Positions 46,711-55,276 of a stretch of 64,000 nucleotides of DNA are shown here, one piece after another. Both the position numbers and the translations under genes were made by a program. The number at the start of each line of letters is the position of its first letter. Position 1 is the stretch's first letter. This DNA comes from Serratia oryzae (GTDB taxonomy: Bacteria; Pseudomonadota; Gammaproteobacteria; Enterobacterales; Enterobacteriaceae). The DNA is taken from contig NZ_MOXD01000010.1 in NCBI RefSeq assembly GCF_001976145.1, positions 124,201 to 188,200 of the forward strand, in the 5' to 3' direction. The notes below the pieces were generated by a model, which saw only the letters and a program-made list of their open reading frames with translations, searched no databases and had not been told where the DNA came from.

Positions 46711-46953
46711 GGATAAGTGCACCTTCATCGCAGAGAACTGCGATCCCCGCTCTCAAAGGTTCAGGGGGGTTACCGCTCGAAAGCGCGTCCTTTCAGGTTT
46801 AGGTCGCATTGGCTGTGGTCGCTCGAAAGCGTCAGTCTCAGACCACACTTCTCTCCGTATGACTTTGGCTGTGTGATCACCCGAAGGCGCTTCTCTCAGA
46901 TCACTTGCGCACTCCATGCGCTGAAGCATTGGCTGTTGTCATCGACAACGGTA
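46711..46953. repeat. Hairpin-array repeat, copy B
   Basis: Longer version of 44782-44953. Palindromes in order: ATCGCAG/CTGCGAT, CCGCTCGAAAGCG, GTGGTC/GACCAC, GTGATC/GATCAC and GTTGTC-ATC-GACAAC. The last three are each introduced by TTGGCT, giving tandem units whose stems differ while pairing is kept. Confidence 0.75.
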
Positions 46954-47104
46954 GGACAGGAGGATGATAAATGAGAGTTCGAGAACCTTCAAACAAAAAA
47001 GAAATGGTGGCCAGGCATCTTTGCTGCTCATTAAGAGTCAGCTTCGTGCCAGAGGCGGACGTAACTTTATATTTCCAAAAAATATTGTTATCCAGATTAT
47101 CTCA

Positions 47105-47662
47105 TTAAGAGGTGGTCTGTTCCTTAGTGAGCTGATAAACATCATACATGGATGAACTTTTCATCGGTTTTACCGCCCAATGAAAACGCACCCCTTTGCC
47201 AATCATGATAGCGCTACGAATTTCGCTAGTTGGCTGAAACTCGTGATTCGACTTTTGAAATTCCATTTGCCTGTTGCGCAATGGAGCCGCGCCGTAAATT
47301 TCTCGAAACTCATGAATTAGCATCGCTTCGAATTCAGAATAAACCTTTGAGACGTTTCTCGCCCGAGGGAAACAATAGCCAATGAGGAACTCATACTCGC
47401 CTTGCAGGTCCGCGAGATCCATCAGCCAGTTCTTATGCTGAGTAATGCGTTGTTCAAAGTTTCCTTCGCCGATGTAGACCGTGGGGGAAATACCGCGTGG
47501 GTACTCAATAGCGAATAGACCATTGAGCCTGATGACATAAACGCAGCGTTTAAGATCCTCCTGACTAACGCCTCTGCTTTGTAATACTGGAAGAACATCT
47601 TTTTTCCAAGTCTGACGGCAGTTCCACTGCAGCCAGTCCCACTTAATTTGTACTACTGCCAC
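47105..47662 (-). CDS. GIY-YIG nuclease-fold-like protein
   Basis: 185 residues; GTG start preceded by AAGGAG. CVYVIRLNG and PTVYIGEGNFEQRITQH correspond to the two strands and Arg of GIY-YIG domains; a Glu (SEFEAMLIHEF) and Asn (LRNRQ) follow in the expected order. Stand-alone GIY-YIG proteins in mobile DNA may act in DNA cleavage or defence. Family call is from the motif alone. Confidence 0.65.
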   Translation of the reverse strand: MAVVQIKWDWLQWNCRQTWKKDVLPVLQSRGVSQEDLKRCVYVIRLNGLFAIEYPRGISPTVYIGEGNFEQRITQHKNWLMDLADLQGEYEFLIGYCFPRARNVSKVYSEFEAMLIHEFREIYGAAPLRNRQMEFQKSNHEFQPTSEIRSAIMIGKGVRFHWAVKPMKSSSMYDVYQLTKEQTTS

Positions 47663-48029
47663 TTAATCACTCCTTATCAAGGTTGTTTTGCTCGCGTTGC
47701 ATCGGTCAGTTGAATTCACGGCTTAAATTTATCTGGCGATAGTCAACGAAGTTGTAACAAATGGATAGCTAGGTGCAAATGCTCACTTACCACCCTGAAT
47801 AAATATCCATGTAATATCAGCAAAAAGCTACTTTCATGAGCAGTTATTTTGAGCTACGTGGGACGCATAACCAGATTGTGGTTCAGTCAATAGCCATCCG
47901 TCCGCTGTTCGCTCATAGCGGCCCTATGACAGCTATGAGCGAGGAGCAGACATCATACAATTACTTGTTGAGCAGCCTGGCTGAAGACGTGTATGCTTTC
48001 TGTACACACGAAAAGTGAAAGAGACATAT
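47663..48029. other. Gene-free region with a palindromic repeat
   Basis: About 370 bases. It contains GCTATGAGCGAGGAGCAGAC at 47932-47951, one copy of a repeat seen elsewhere in this cargo region, and TCCGCTGTTCGCTCATAGCGG at 47900-47920. Sixty-codon frames here are not convincing. Confidence 0.5.
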
Positions 48030-48761
48030 ATGCTAGTTACTTCAGGAATACCGCAGTTGTCATATGTTTCAGAGGGAAGGGGCCCATTAGTTATAATGCT
48101 TCACGGTCTTCTGATGGACGGAAAATCATGGACAGACAATGGGATGAGCTCATTTTTCAGTCCATTTTTCCACGTTGTTTGTCCGGACCTTTTAGGCCAC
48201 GGAAAAAGCGTAAAGCCGCACGTACAAAGTTTATATACACAAGAAAATCAGGCATTATCCATTGTGAAAATTATGGACGCGCTGGATTACGAGAAAGCGC
48301 ATGTCATCGGTTATTCTTCTGGCGCATGGGTAGGATTGGGGCTGCTGAATCACTATCCAGAACGACTTAACTCCGCTGTATTAGGCGGGTGGGACTTCAG
48401 CAATGGCCTTCCGGAAACGCCTAACGGCAAACTGACTTTTGATATGTTTATATCTTTTGCAAGGACCACAGCACCTGAACTTACCTCTGGGCTTTCGCTT
48501 GAAGATGAAGAAAGTATAAAATGCTTTTTCAATGAATTAAGAAAGTATACTGGTGAAAAAGAAGGGTTATTTCCTTATCAGACCCCAACGTTGTTTTGGG
48601 CAGGTACCAGCGATCCTTATTACGTATCAATGGCTGCGATAGCAGAACAATATTCTTTACCGATGATCACGGGTAAGGGAGATCATTTGAGTGAGATAAA
48701 TAATCCGGATAAAGCATCAATAAATGGAATATTTAAATTTATTGAATCCCTTGAGGGGTAA
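48030..48761 (+). CDS. Alpha/beta hydrolase
   Basis: 243 residues from MLVTSGIPQLSYV (an upstream GTG gives five more). Alpha/beta hydrolase fold: oxyanion LHGLLMDG, nucleophile GYSSGAWVG, Asp in AGTSDPYY and His in KGDHLSE. Substrate unknown. It stands alone between repeat-bearing intergenic regions, so it looks like single-gene cargo. Confidence 0.88.
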   Translation: MLVTSGIPQLSYVSEGRGPLVIMLHGLLMDGKSWTDNGMSSFFSPFFHVVCPDLLGHGKSVKPHVQSLYTQENQALSIVKIMDALDYEKAHVIGYSSGAWVGLGLLNHYPERLNSAVLGGWDFSNGLPETPNGKLTFDMFISFARTTAPELTSGLSLEDEESIKCFFNELRKYTGEKEGLFPYQTPTLFWAGTSDPYYVSMAAIAEQYSLPMITGKGDHLSEINNPDKASINGIFKFIESLEG

Positions 48762-48814
48762 ATTTCGTTTGTTATCTGTTCATCCAGACATAAAGCACAG
48801 TAGCTTTACTAACG

Positions 48815-48880
48815 TTCGCTCCTGGCACGATGTGGACAATTGTGTAGAGGCTGATGGTCCGTTTTGAGCGAACAACGGAC
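48815..48880. repeat. Paired palindromic repeats after the hydrolase gene
   Basis: TTCGCTCCTGGCACGATGTGGA (degenerate, no intact stem shown) at 48815, then GTCCG and CGGAC bracketing TTTTGAGCGAACAA at 48857-48880. Both types recur at other cargo borders. The rest of 48762-49168 is non-coding. Confidence 0.65.
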
Positions 48881-49168
48881 ATTGCGTGTGCCCATCAATC
48901 ATAGCAATCAACTGAAATGACGACTACCAAAGCAGTGCCGATTCAGTGTGTTAATCAATGGGGAGCAGGTCATGGTTAGTTCATATACCTGAGCGGCAAC
49001 AGTTCAATATCTTCTGATACAGGCTCAAATCTTGTGGAAATCCATCGTTAGAACGGTAGCACTAATATTTATTTCATAGATGCTAAAAACCAAATTTTTT
49101 CTAACCACCATCTTGACTTTGTAAATTAATATGTAAAGATACAGAAAATGATTGAATAAGATAGAGAA

Positions 49169-50389
49169 ATGGCTTTAAAAAACAGTGGTTTTTATTTTGA
49201 TAAAGTTGATTTATTATCTAAGATTATTGGCTGTTCAACATTAACAATTTCATGCCTATCGATCTTTGGGGTTTTTTTGAGTGCTCATTGGCTCTTCGGC
49301 ATTGCAACCATCACTTTTATAATACAATTCATCACTTGGCTTTTAATGTATTTTAAAACTGATTATTCAGCCAAAGCTATCGCAACAAAAAGATTGGAGA
49401 TGTTGAGAGGTATTATAGGTGAGGGTAATTTTTATCGAGAGAGACTTTACATTGACGGGGATGCGGAAAATAATAATGGCTTTCATGCAGAAAAATTAAC
49501 ACGCCTCATACAAGAGAACGCATATTGGAACTCTATTTTATATATTAAAGCTTTTCAGTGTAAATTATACTCTTTTATAGCAACAATATTGTTGTTAATT
49601 TTAATAATTATTACCATGTATGCCACGCTGACTGATAATTTAGATTTTCAGTATAGCCGCACCATATTTGGAATATTGGTTATAAATAATTTCTATAATT
49701 TATTTTCAGAAGTATCTGGTTTTTATAGAGCCCACAATGAGATGAAGAAAATAGATAACTTTATAGAGATTAATGACCGCAATGCTCCAAAATACCTGTC
49801 TTATATTTATTCAAAATACGAGCATGAAATATTTACAGCGCCTAGTATCAAAAAATCGATTTATTTAAAGTACAGTGCAAAAATAAAACGCTCATGGATT
49901 CAACGGCTTTATAACAAAAATAACTTCCAAAGCAAAAAGTTGATCGACGCAGTTACAGAATTAACATTATTACTCCAATCCATTACGGAGGAGTGGAATA
50001 TTACTGGAGGGGCGAACAGATACTTACGCGGCGTTCAAATTTATGCAAATGATATTGATATCATCACAACGGAGAAGGGAGCCAATGAAATATGCAAGTT
50101 AATCTACCCAAGTTTCAACGGAAAATTATGTAAAACGACATCAGAAAATATAAAGTCATTTTATTTCACATTTATGTTCAAAGGTATCAACATTGAAATA
50201 ATGGGAGACCCAGAGAACAAAAATGAATTAGGCTGGCGTGAAAACAAAAAATGGAAAAAAAATCAGGACTCACTTTCATTAAATGGCATTGATATACCCT
50301 GTGTAAGCTTAGAGTATGAAGTTGAAATCAATCAAGAAATTGGTAATTGCAATGCATTCAAAGATGCTAGTTATCTGGATGATTTTTGA
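49169..50389 (+). CDS. Four-transmembrane (S-4TM/SLATT-like) protein fused to a nucleotidyltransferase domain
   Basis: 406 residues. Two hydrophobic hairpins (about 17-62 and 128-180) with an intervening cytosolic region resemble the four-TM effector domains associated with nucleotide-signalling defence systems. The C-terminal half (about 265-406) is nucleotidyltransferase-like: ITGGANRYLRG, NDIDIIT (DxD), then INIEIMGDPENK and IPCVSLEYEVE. The domain order suggests a membrane-anchored enzyme. AT-rich, single-gene cargo. I do not know a named system with this fusion. Confidence 0.7.
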   Translation: MALKNSGFYFDKVDLLSKIIGCSTLTISCLSIFGVFLSAHWLFGIATITFIIQFITWLLMYFKTDYSAKAIATKRLEMLRGIIGEGNFYRERLYIDGDAENNNGFHAEKLTRLIQENAYWNSILYIKAFQCKLYSFIATILLLILIIITMYATLTDNLDFQYSRTIFGILVINNFYNLFSEVSGFYRAHNEMKKIDNFIEINDRNAPKYLSYIYSKYEHEIFTAPSIKKSIYLKYSAKIKRSWIQRLYNKNNFQSKKLIDAVTELTLLLQSITEEWNITGGANRYLRGVQIYANDIDIITTEKGANEICKLIYPSFNGKLCKTTSENIKSFYFTFMFKGINIEIMGDPENKNELGWRENKKWKKNQDSLSLNGIDIPCVSLEYEVEINQEIGNCNAFKDASYLDDF

Positions 50390-50432
50390 TAAAAAATTTA
50401 TGGAACTCCCGTGAAAGGATATTCTAGCAACT

Positions 50433-50454
50433 TCCGCTCTTGGCACGAAGCGGA
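50433..50454. repeat. Palindromic repeat, type 1
   Basis: TCCGCT-CTTGGCACGA-AGCGGA: perfect six-pair stem, 43 bases after the stop at 50389. A 69-codon minus-strand frame overlaps this region without good support. Confidence 0.75.
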
Positions 50455-50692
50455 CGTACAAAACAATTTTTATAATTAATGGGCGTTGCTAACACGATAA
50501 TTCTATGGCTATCCATCATTTTAAATCTTTCTTCGGGTCTACTTTTCCACTTTGATGTAGCTTTTCTGATGACATAATATATGTCAATATTACCAAAGCT
50601 TGATGCTATTAACTCATCGTATGGAGTACTCATGATGGTGAGGGTTTAGTGAAAACCTCTCGTTACTGAGTTGAAATTATACAAGGATATCT

Positions 50693-51811
50693 ATGAAAAT
50701 CGCGCCTTTGAATATTAGTCTGTTTGGGAAAGATTCGGAGTTGATAAAAAATTATTTTGAATCTTTTACCGAGTCATTGGCAGAAAAATTTGGTGTTCAA
50801 CCTGATGCATTCTCCACTTATTTAGGTACTTTTGAACTTTTTTTAATGACCAGGGAATGGGATGGGGACTTATCGTCTTTAGATGAAAAAATCACCATAT
50901 TGATAGAATGGTTTGCTTCGCTAGATAAGTCGGTTTCAAAAGCTGTTTTTGTTAAGGCGGATGAAGGTTGCAGAGAGGCAAATAATTCATTCTGGTCAAT
51001 GAAAAATTCTGACCTAAGGACAAGCAATCATTATTCTTTTAAAGAAAATATTGATAAACAATTTGAAAAAATTAACAGTATTTTAGAATTCATGGTGGCA
51101 AGAGAGGGATGGTTGATTGCTGCCTTCCAAAGCAAAAATATTGACGTAATGAAGGCTATCTCTTTTAATAAAATTATGGGCGACTGCAAATATTTTTTGG
51201 GTGAAAATAGCAACCTTGCTGTCGTAGATGAGAATTTATTCGACATCCCACTTAATCAGTGGCGAAATATCGCAGCACACCAGAGTTACAAGTGTTTTGG
51301 TGGGAAAATTAATGCAAACTATGGCAGGGATAATGTAAAAATCATTACGATTTCTGAGGATGAGTTAGAGCAAGCATGCTTAGAAATCTATAAATTAAGG
51401 ATTGGAATTAAACTTATTGTAGGGCTAACTCTGTCTATTGTGGCCGCAAGGAATGAAGACTTCATTGACCTTTCTCAATATTCTCCAAGGTCCTTTTTAC
51501 ATGACCTAAACTTTTTACTTGAAAAGTATGGTACTCAGGTGGAGACTTTCGAATTTTTGAATGATTTAGTTGTAGATGGTAAGAAACTTGAAGTGCCAGA
51601 TGATTTTTCTATCTTTGATGTGAAATTTACTTACGATAGTGCTGTTACTAGCGATGATGCTCGTCTCTTTGAGATAGTATTACGCATTGCTGGCGTGCTT
51701 TCGCATGTTTTTAGTGAGTACAATTCTCTTCCTGATAAAGAAAAAGTTTTGCTTCATTTTTCTCGGTCGCCAGATAATGGATTTCACACAGTTTATTCTT
51801 ATGATGATTAA
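50693..51811 (+). CDS. Protein of unknown function with HEPN-like motif
   Basis: 372 residues; AAGGATATCT precedes ATG. Mainly helical and cytosolic. QWRNIAAHQSYK contains RNxxxH, the signature of HEPN RNase domains, near residue 195. No other family recognised. HEPN proteins are frequent effectors in anti-phage and toxin modules, and the location among island cargo agrees. Could also be non-enzymatic. Confidence 0.6.
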   Translation: MKIAPLNISLFGKDSELIKNYFESFTESLAEKFGVQPDAFSTYLGTFELFLMTREWDGDLSSLDEKITILIEWFASLDKSVSKAVFVKADEGCREANNSFWSMKNSDLRTSNHYSFKENIDKQFEKINSILEFMVAREGWLIAAFQSKNIDVMKAISFNKIMGDCKYFLGENSNLAVVDENLFDIPLNQWRNIAAHQSYKCFGGKINANYGRDNVKIITISEDELEQACLEIYKLRIGIKLIVGLTLSIVAARNEDFIDLSQYSPRSFLHDLNFLLEKYGTQVETFEFLNDLVVDGKKLEVPDDFSIFDVKFTYDSAVTSDDARLFEIVLRIAGVLSHVFSEYNSLPDKEKVLLHFSRSPDNGFHTVYSYDD

Positions 51812-51840
51812 CTCGAGGGGAATAAACTATGTTGCAAACG

Positions 51841-51905
51841 TCTGCTCTTGGCACGAAACGGACAGACTGATGGGCTGTTGGGTCTGCTATGAGCGATAAA
51901 CGGCC
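51841..51905. repeat. Type 1 and type 2 palindromic repeats side by side
   Basis: TCTGCTCTTGGCACGAAACGGA (51841-51862) and GCTATGAGCGATAAACGGCC (51886-51905), 30 bases after the stop of the HEPN-like gene. Same pair order as at 48815-48880. The remaining bases to 52141 show no gene. Confidence 0.7.
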
Positions 51906-52141
51906 CTTGGCCTCTAGGCCTTTAAGATGCCCGTACAGCGCCAGTTGTCGCATCGTAGTAAGCAACTCATCTCAATCGAATTAACAGTGTTAAATCATTC
52001 CGGGACTTTAGGCGGGTTTAAACGCAGAAGTGATTATAGATGCGTTTTGCAAATTGCCTCTAACACGTTAAAATCATCCCGTTCGTTTCTCTCCGTATTA
52101 TCGCGGCTGCTAAACCCGATCAATCTGAGAGAGAAAAAAAG

Positions 52142-52393
52142 ATGAAAACATCCCGTAACCGGGGTTGGCGTATTGCGCAAAAGCAGCGCAATAAGTCTCG
52201 CGATAACAATAACGGCATGTTAACGTTCCGTGGCGAAAAAAACTGGAAGATGCTTTACACACGCTCAGACAAATTACTGCGTGCCGCAAAGCTGGGGATT
52301 GAGTATCCACGTATTACCAAGCAACAGCTGAGTATGCGCGGTCTGGAAGAGTATCTACTTGCCGATGAACGTACTTTTTATATGCAGTCGTAA
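52142..52393 (+). CDS. Small basic protein of unknown function
   Basis: 83 residues; GAGAGAAAAAAAG precedes the ATG. Basic N-terminus (MKTSRNRGWRIAQKQRNKSR). No family recognised. Its 3' end overlaps the phosphatase-like gene by 29 bases, so the two form an operon. Confidence 0.65.
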   Translation: MKTSRNRGWRIAQKQRNKSRDNNNGMLTFRGEKNWKMLYTRSDKLLRAAKLGIEYPRITKQQLSMRGLEEYLLADERTFYMQS

Positions 52394-52712
52394 TCAATGG
52401 CGAAGCCCAACGGCGGAACAGGTGTTCCGCCGTTATCCTTCGCTTGTTGTTCGGTCTGCTGGCACAAGCCGGAATGCTAAAAAAAAGGTGTCGCACGATC
52501 TGCTTCACTGGGCCGACGTTATCTGTGTGATGGAACAAAAGCACAAGAATCGTTTAGTGGCTGAATATGGCCGCATCATCGAATATAAATCCCTACACGT
52601 CCTCGATATCCCCGATGATTACCTCTTTATGGACCCCGAATTGGTAACAATATTTTTAGACACAGTACCGGAAAGACTGGGGCTAGTAATTGAAGAGAAG
52701 GCAGGAAGGTGA
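52365..52712 (+). CDS. Low-molecular-weight protein tyrosine phosphatase-like protein
   Basis: 115 residues from MNVLFICSRNQWRS. CSRNQWRS is the CX5RS phosphatase loop; the following SAGT and DIPDDYLFMDPEL (general-acid region) agree with LMW-PTP-like proteins of this short class. ATG is preceded by GAAGAG at long spacing. Substrate unknown. Nested start implies coupling to the 83-residue protein. Confidence 0.82.
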   Translation: MNVLFICSRNQWRSPTAEQVFRRYPSLVVRSAGTSRNAKKKVSHDLLHWADVICVMEQKHKNRLVAEYGRIIEYKSLHVLDIPDDYLFMDPELVTIFLDTVPERLGLVIEEKAGR

Positions 52713-52841
52713 TCGGTTATATTCTGTCTCGGGTTGATTCCTGTGCGGTCAGATAAATTTTTACTGCGCCAACTGACGTAACAACATATCTACAGATACC
52801 GGATGAACATTTCGGCCGGAATTTAGGATATCTTAGTGGTA

Positions 52842-52861
52842 GCTTTGAGCGAGGAGCGGAC
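52842..52861. repeat. Palindromic repeat, type 2
   Basis: GCTTTGAGCGAGGAGCGGAC, another copy of the type 2 repeat, 130 bases after the phosphatase gene. The rest of 52713-53068 is non-coding and AT-rich. Confidence 0.6.
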
Positions 52862-53068
52862 TGTGATTGAACGTCTTCTAGACTAGTACGCCGTTAAAAA
52901 TAAGATCCGCGGCTTCGAACCATTACATTTCACGGATCCATCTCGCCATAAAGAGTCTATCCATATGATTTCAATAGATATATATTGATTGTTGATTTTT
53001 TATTTTAATCATGCAAGTCTAGTCTATTGATTGACAGTGTATGGTTTTTTAGTATTTAGGAATGGTCA

Positions 53069-53827
53069 ATGCTTACAGAAAAGCAATTATTTGAACTTAT
53101 TAAGGCATTACAGTCGTCCAATTTCTCGACAGCAGAAATTATTTGTTTAAGTCTAGCCGTCATTGTCGCAGCATTAATTATGAGTTTTCTGGTTTCTATT
53201 GTTACTGAAAAGGCTAAAATCTCAGCAACTAATTCCAACTATGAAACACTGCGGGAACAGTTATCTATAAACACCACTACTATTAAAGACATAGAGAAAA
53301 AGATAACTTCCGAATTATGGATTTCTCAGCAGGTCTGGCAAAAAAAATATGATATGTATGAATTTGTCTATGCACAATTACTCGCGATTAAAAAATGGGC
53401 AGATAATGAGTTTAATATAATTGAGCTTCATATGACTCCTGGGTGGATAGAAAATAGTTACCAGCCATATTTTAATGAGGCGCAAGAAAAGCAATTTTAT
53501 AAAGAAATCCAACAGGCTCAAGATGATATTGATAAGGCATTGAATGATAAGGATATTCAGAGTAAAAACAGAGAGCTACAACAAAAATTAAGCATGGCAA
53601 TGACATCGCTAACTGAAATTTTAATAACTAAAGCAATTCTTTTGAATGATGATGTAACTGTAATCTTAGAGAGATTAATTGAAAATATTGGTTTTGATCC
53701 TTCCCCATTGGATTATGAAGAGCCAGATGATTATGGCATTAGAATAAAATTAGCTATTGATACGGCCTTGAAAGAAATAAGAGCGACAGCAATCTCTGAT
53801 CTAGAAATTAAGCATCAGGACTGTTAG
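53069..53827 (+). CDS. Single-pass membrane protein with coiled-coil region
   Basis: 252 residues; AGGAATGGTCA precedes the ATG. One transmembrane segment (about 27-49, ICLSLAVIVAALIMSFLVSI) and then a long charged helical part (YETLREQLSINTTTIKDIEKK). No family recognised. A lone AT-rich gene in the cargo area; an accessory or defence membrane protein is only a guess. Confidence 0.6.
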   Translation: MLTEKQLFELIKALQSSNFSTAEIICLSLAVIVAALIMSFLVSIVTEKAKISATNSNYETLREQLSINTTTIKDIEKKITSELWISQQVWQKKYDMYEFVYAQLLAIKKWADNEFNIIELHMTPGWIENSYQPYFNEAQEKQFYKEIQQAQDDIDKALNDKDIQSKNRELQQKLSMAMTSLTEILITKAILLNDDVTVILERLIENIGFDPSPLDYEEPDDYGIRIKLAIDTALKEIRATAISDLEIKHQDC

Positions 53828-54095
53828 CAGCCCGTCAGGGTCAGGTAATGGAGGTTTAAATCCTCTCGTACAGGAATAAATTCATATAAGTAATAGTATT
53901 ATAGATTATATATATTCCAGGATGTTGCACAGGGAGAGCATGAGGAATAACAACCCCATTTATCGTGTTTTCTCTTGGTAAAGCTCATTTGTAACTGCTA
54001 ATATGGAGTTTATAGAACTACAGGCTTTGACCGTTACATGGTGCTGCTGAAAGGTAAGAAAAATAATAAGCTTTGTTAAATCACCGAGAAAATAT
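53828..54095. other. AT-rich intergenic region
   Basis: 268 bases with no convincing gene, repeat or terminator; it presumably carries the promoter of the next gene. Confidence 0.4.
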
Positions 54096-55217
54096 ATGAG
54101 CGAAATTAACATTCCAATTTTGATCGCGAATTTCAAACCATTCAGGCTAATATCTCGTGATGATTCTGATGTATGGAGTCCTAGCTTAGAGGAGATAAAT
54201 AACTCCACATATGACTATGTGAAACTTCACAGAACAAGTAGGTTCTTTAATGCACATTTACCTAAACCAATGCCAGCATGTTTTGGATTCGATGGGAGCT
54301 TAATATTTCCATTTATTAAAGAATTTAAAAATGATAATTTAGTTGTTGAAGAGGTTAATAGAATTCTAGCCTCTATATTTATCGGTGGGGTTTATGTCGA
54401 ATCAATCGTGCCTTTAGATGTGTCAAGGGGAATAATGAATATTACAGGTTACTACCGTCATTCTTCCACTCACAGCAGTAATTCTAATTTCCATCGTGCA
54501 ATTGGAGAGTGTGATGCAGGCTCATTGGCTTCTATCAGATTGCTCGAACCTGAGATTATAAATGCTGATAAGATCATATCAGCATATAACTATGGACATA
54601 AGGTTTTGTCTAAACTACCAACGTTATCTCCCTCGCTATTTATAGGTGCATTTACATATTATAAACAACATCAATTGTGCGAGGCATTAGCGCACGCTTG
54701 GATTAGCATAGAGCAAATATTAGAGTTTATTTGGAAAGAAACAATAGTCGAGGATGCAAAGTCTGTTAATATTCATAAGAGACGAAAATTTATTGAGTCA
54801 CAACAATGGAATTCATCACATAAAATTGAAATGCTTTTTCAAAACAAATTTTTATGTGAGGAGAGTTATTCATTTTTAAGTAAGGCGCGGTTTGCCAGGA
54901 ATGACTTTATCCATAAGGGATTAACGCCCTCATATGAAGAATCTCACTCGGCGTTAATGTCGCTAATTTTACTTGTGGAAGTTGCTTCAAAAATAAATGA
55001 AGTTGATTTTGATCGGGCTAACTTAGATAAGAATCTGTCAGATAATACAAAACATTGCATTCCTCAAACTTTTACTCCTAAAAAAAATGAAAAAAAAACT
55101 CTTAATGTAAAATATTGGCGAGAAATGAAAAAGATTCCAGGCGATAAAGGCTGGGAAGGAGAGTTTGAATCATACCCAGATATTACTTTATCAGCGATTG
55201 GTGCAAGTGAAGATTAA
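54096..55217 (+). CDS. Protein of unknown function with ApeA-like HEPN motif
   Basis: 373 residues. The C-terminal half contains ALAHAWISIEQILEFIW and, some 90 residues later, KARFARNDFIHKGL, matching HEPN domains of the ApeA class (two helices with RNxxxH). The N-terminal half is unrecognised. Such proteins act as RNases in phage defence, but here this is inference from the motif. Its 3' side abuts the palindrome broken by the IS110 element. Confidence 0.62.
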   Translation: MSEINIPILIANFKPFRLISRDDSDVWSPSLEEINNSTYDYVKLHRTSRFFNAHLPKPMPACFGFDGSLIFPFIKEFKNDNLVVEEVNRILASIFIGGVYVESIVPLDVSRGIMNITGYYRHSSTHSSNSNFHRAIGECDAGSLASIRLLEPEIINADKIISAYNYGHKVLSKLPTLSPSLFIGAFTYYKQHQLCEALAHAWISIEQILEFIWKETIVEDAKSVNIHKRRKFIESQQWNSSHKIEMLFQNKFLCEESYSFLSKARFARNDFIHKGLTPSYEESHSALMSLILLVEVASKINEVDFDRANLDKNLSDNTKHCIPQTFTPKKNEKKTLNVKYWREMKKIPGDKGWEGEFESYPDITLSAIGASED

Positions 55218-55241
55218 AGAGTTATATATTCCGACAGAAAC

Positions 55242-55250
55242 GTCCGCTTC
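55242..55250. repeat. Left part of a palindromic repeat broken by the IS110 element
   Basis: GTCCGCTTC up to the element's edge; the rest (TGGCACTTAGCAGACC) is at 56749. Joined, they match the intact copy at 63643-63668 read on the minus strand. Confidence 0.8.
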
Positions 55251-55276
55251 ACGCCCTGAGACATTCGACAAGCTTT

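Noticed and set aside
46332..46756. Plus 94-codon and minus 120-codon ORFs
   Set aside because: They overlap the palindrome-rich region and structured element; Arg/Ser-biased translations without family signs.
44782..46953. CRISPR array
   Set aside because: The repeats are few, long, palindrome-rich and without regular unique spacers; no cas genes nearby.
50424..50633. 69-codon minus-strand ORF
   Set aside because: Weak start context and overlap with a palindromic repeat; composition is plausible, so only low-level doubt remains.
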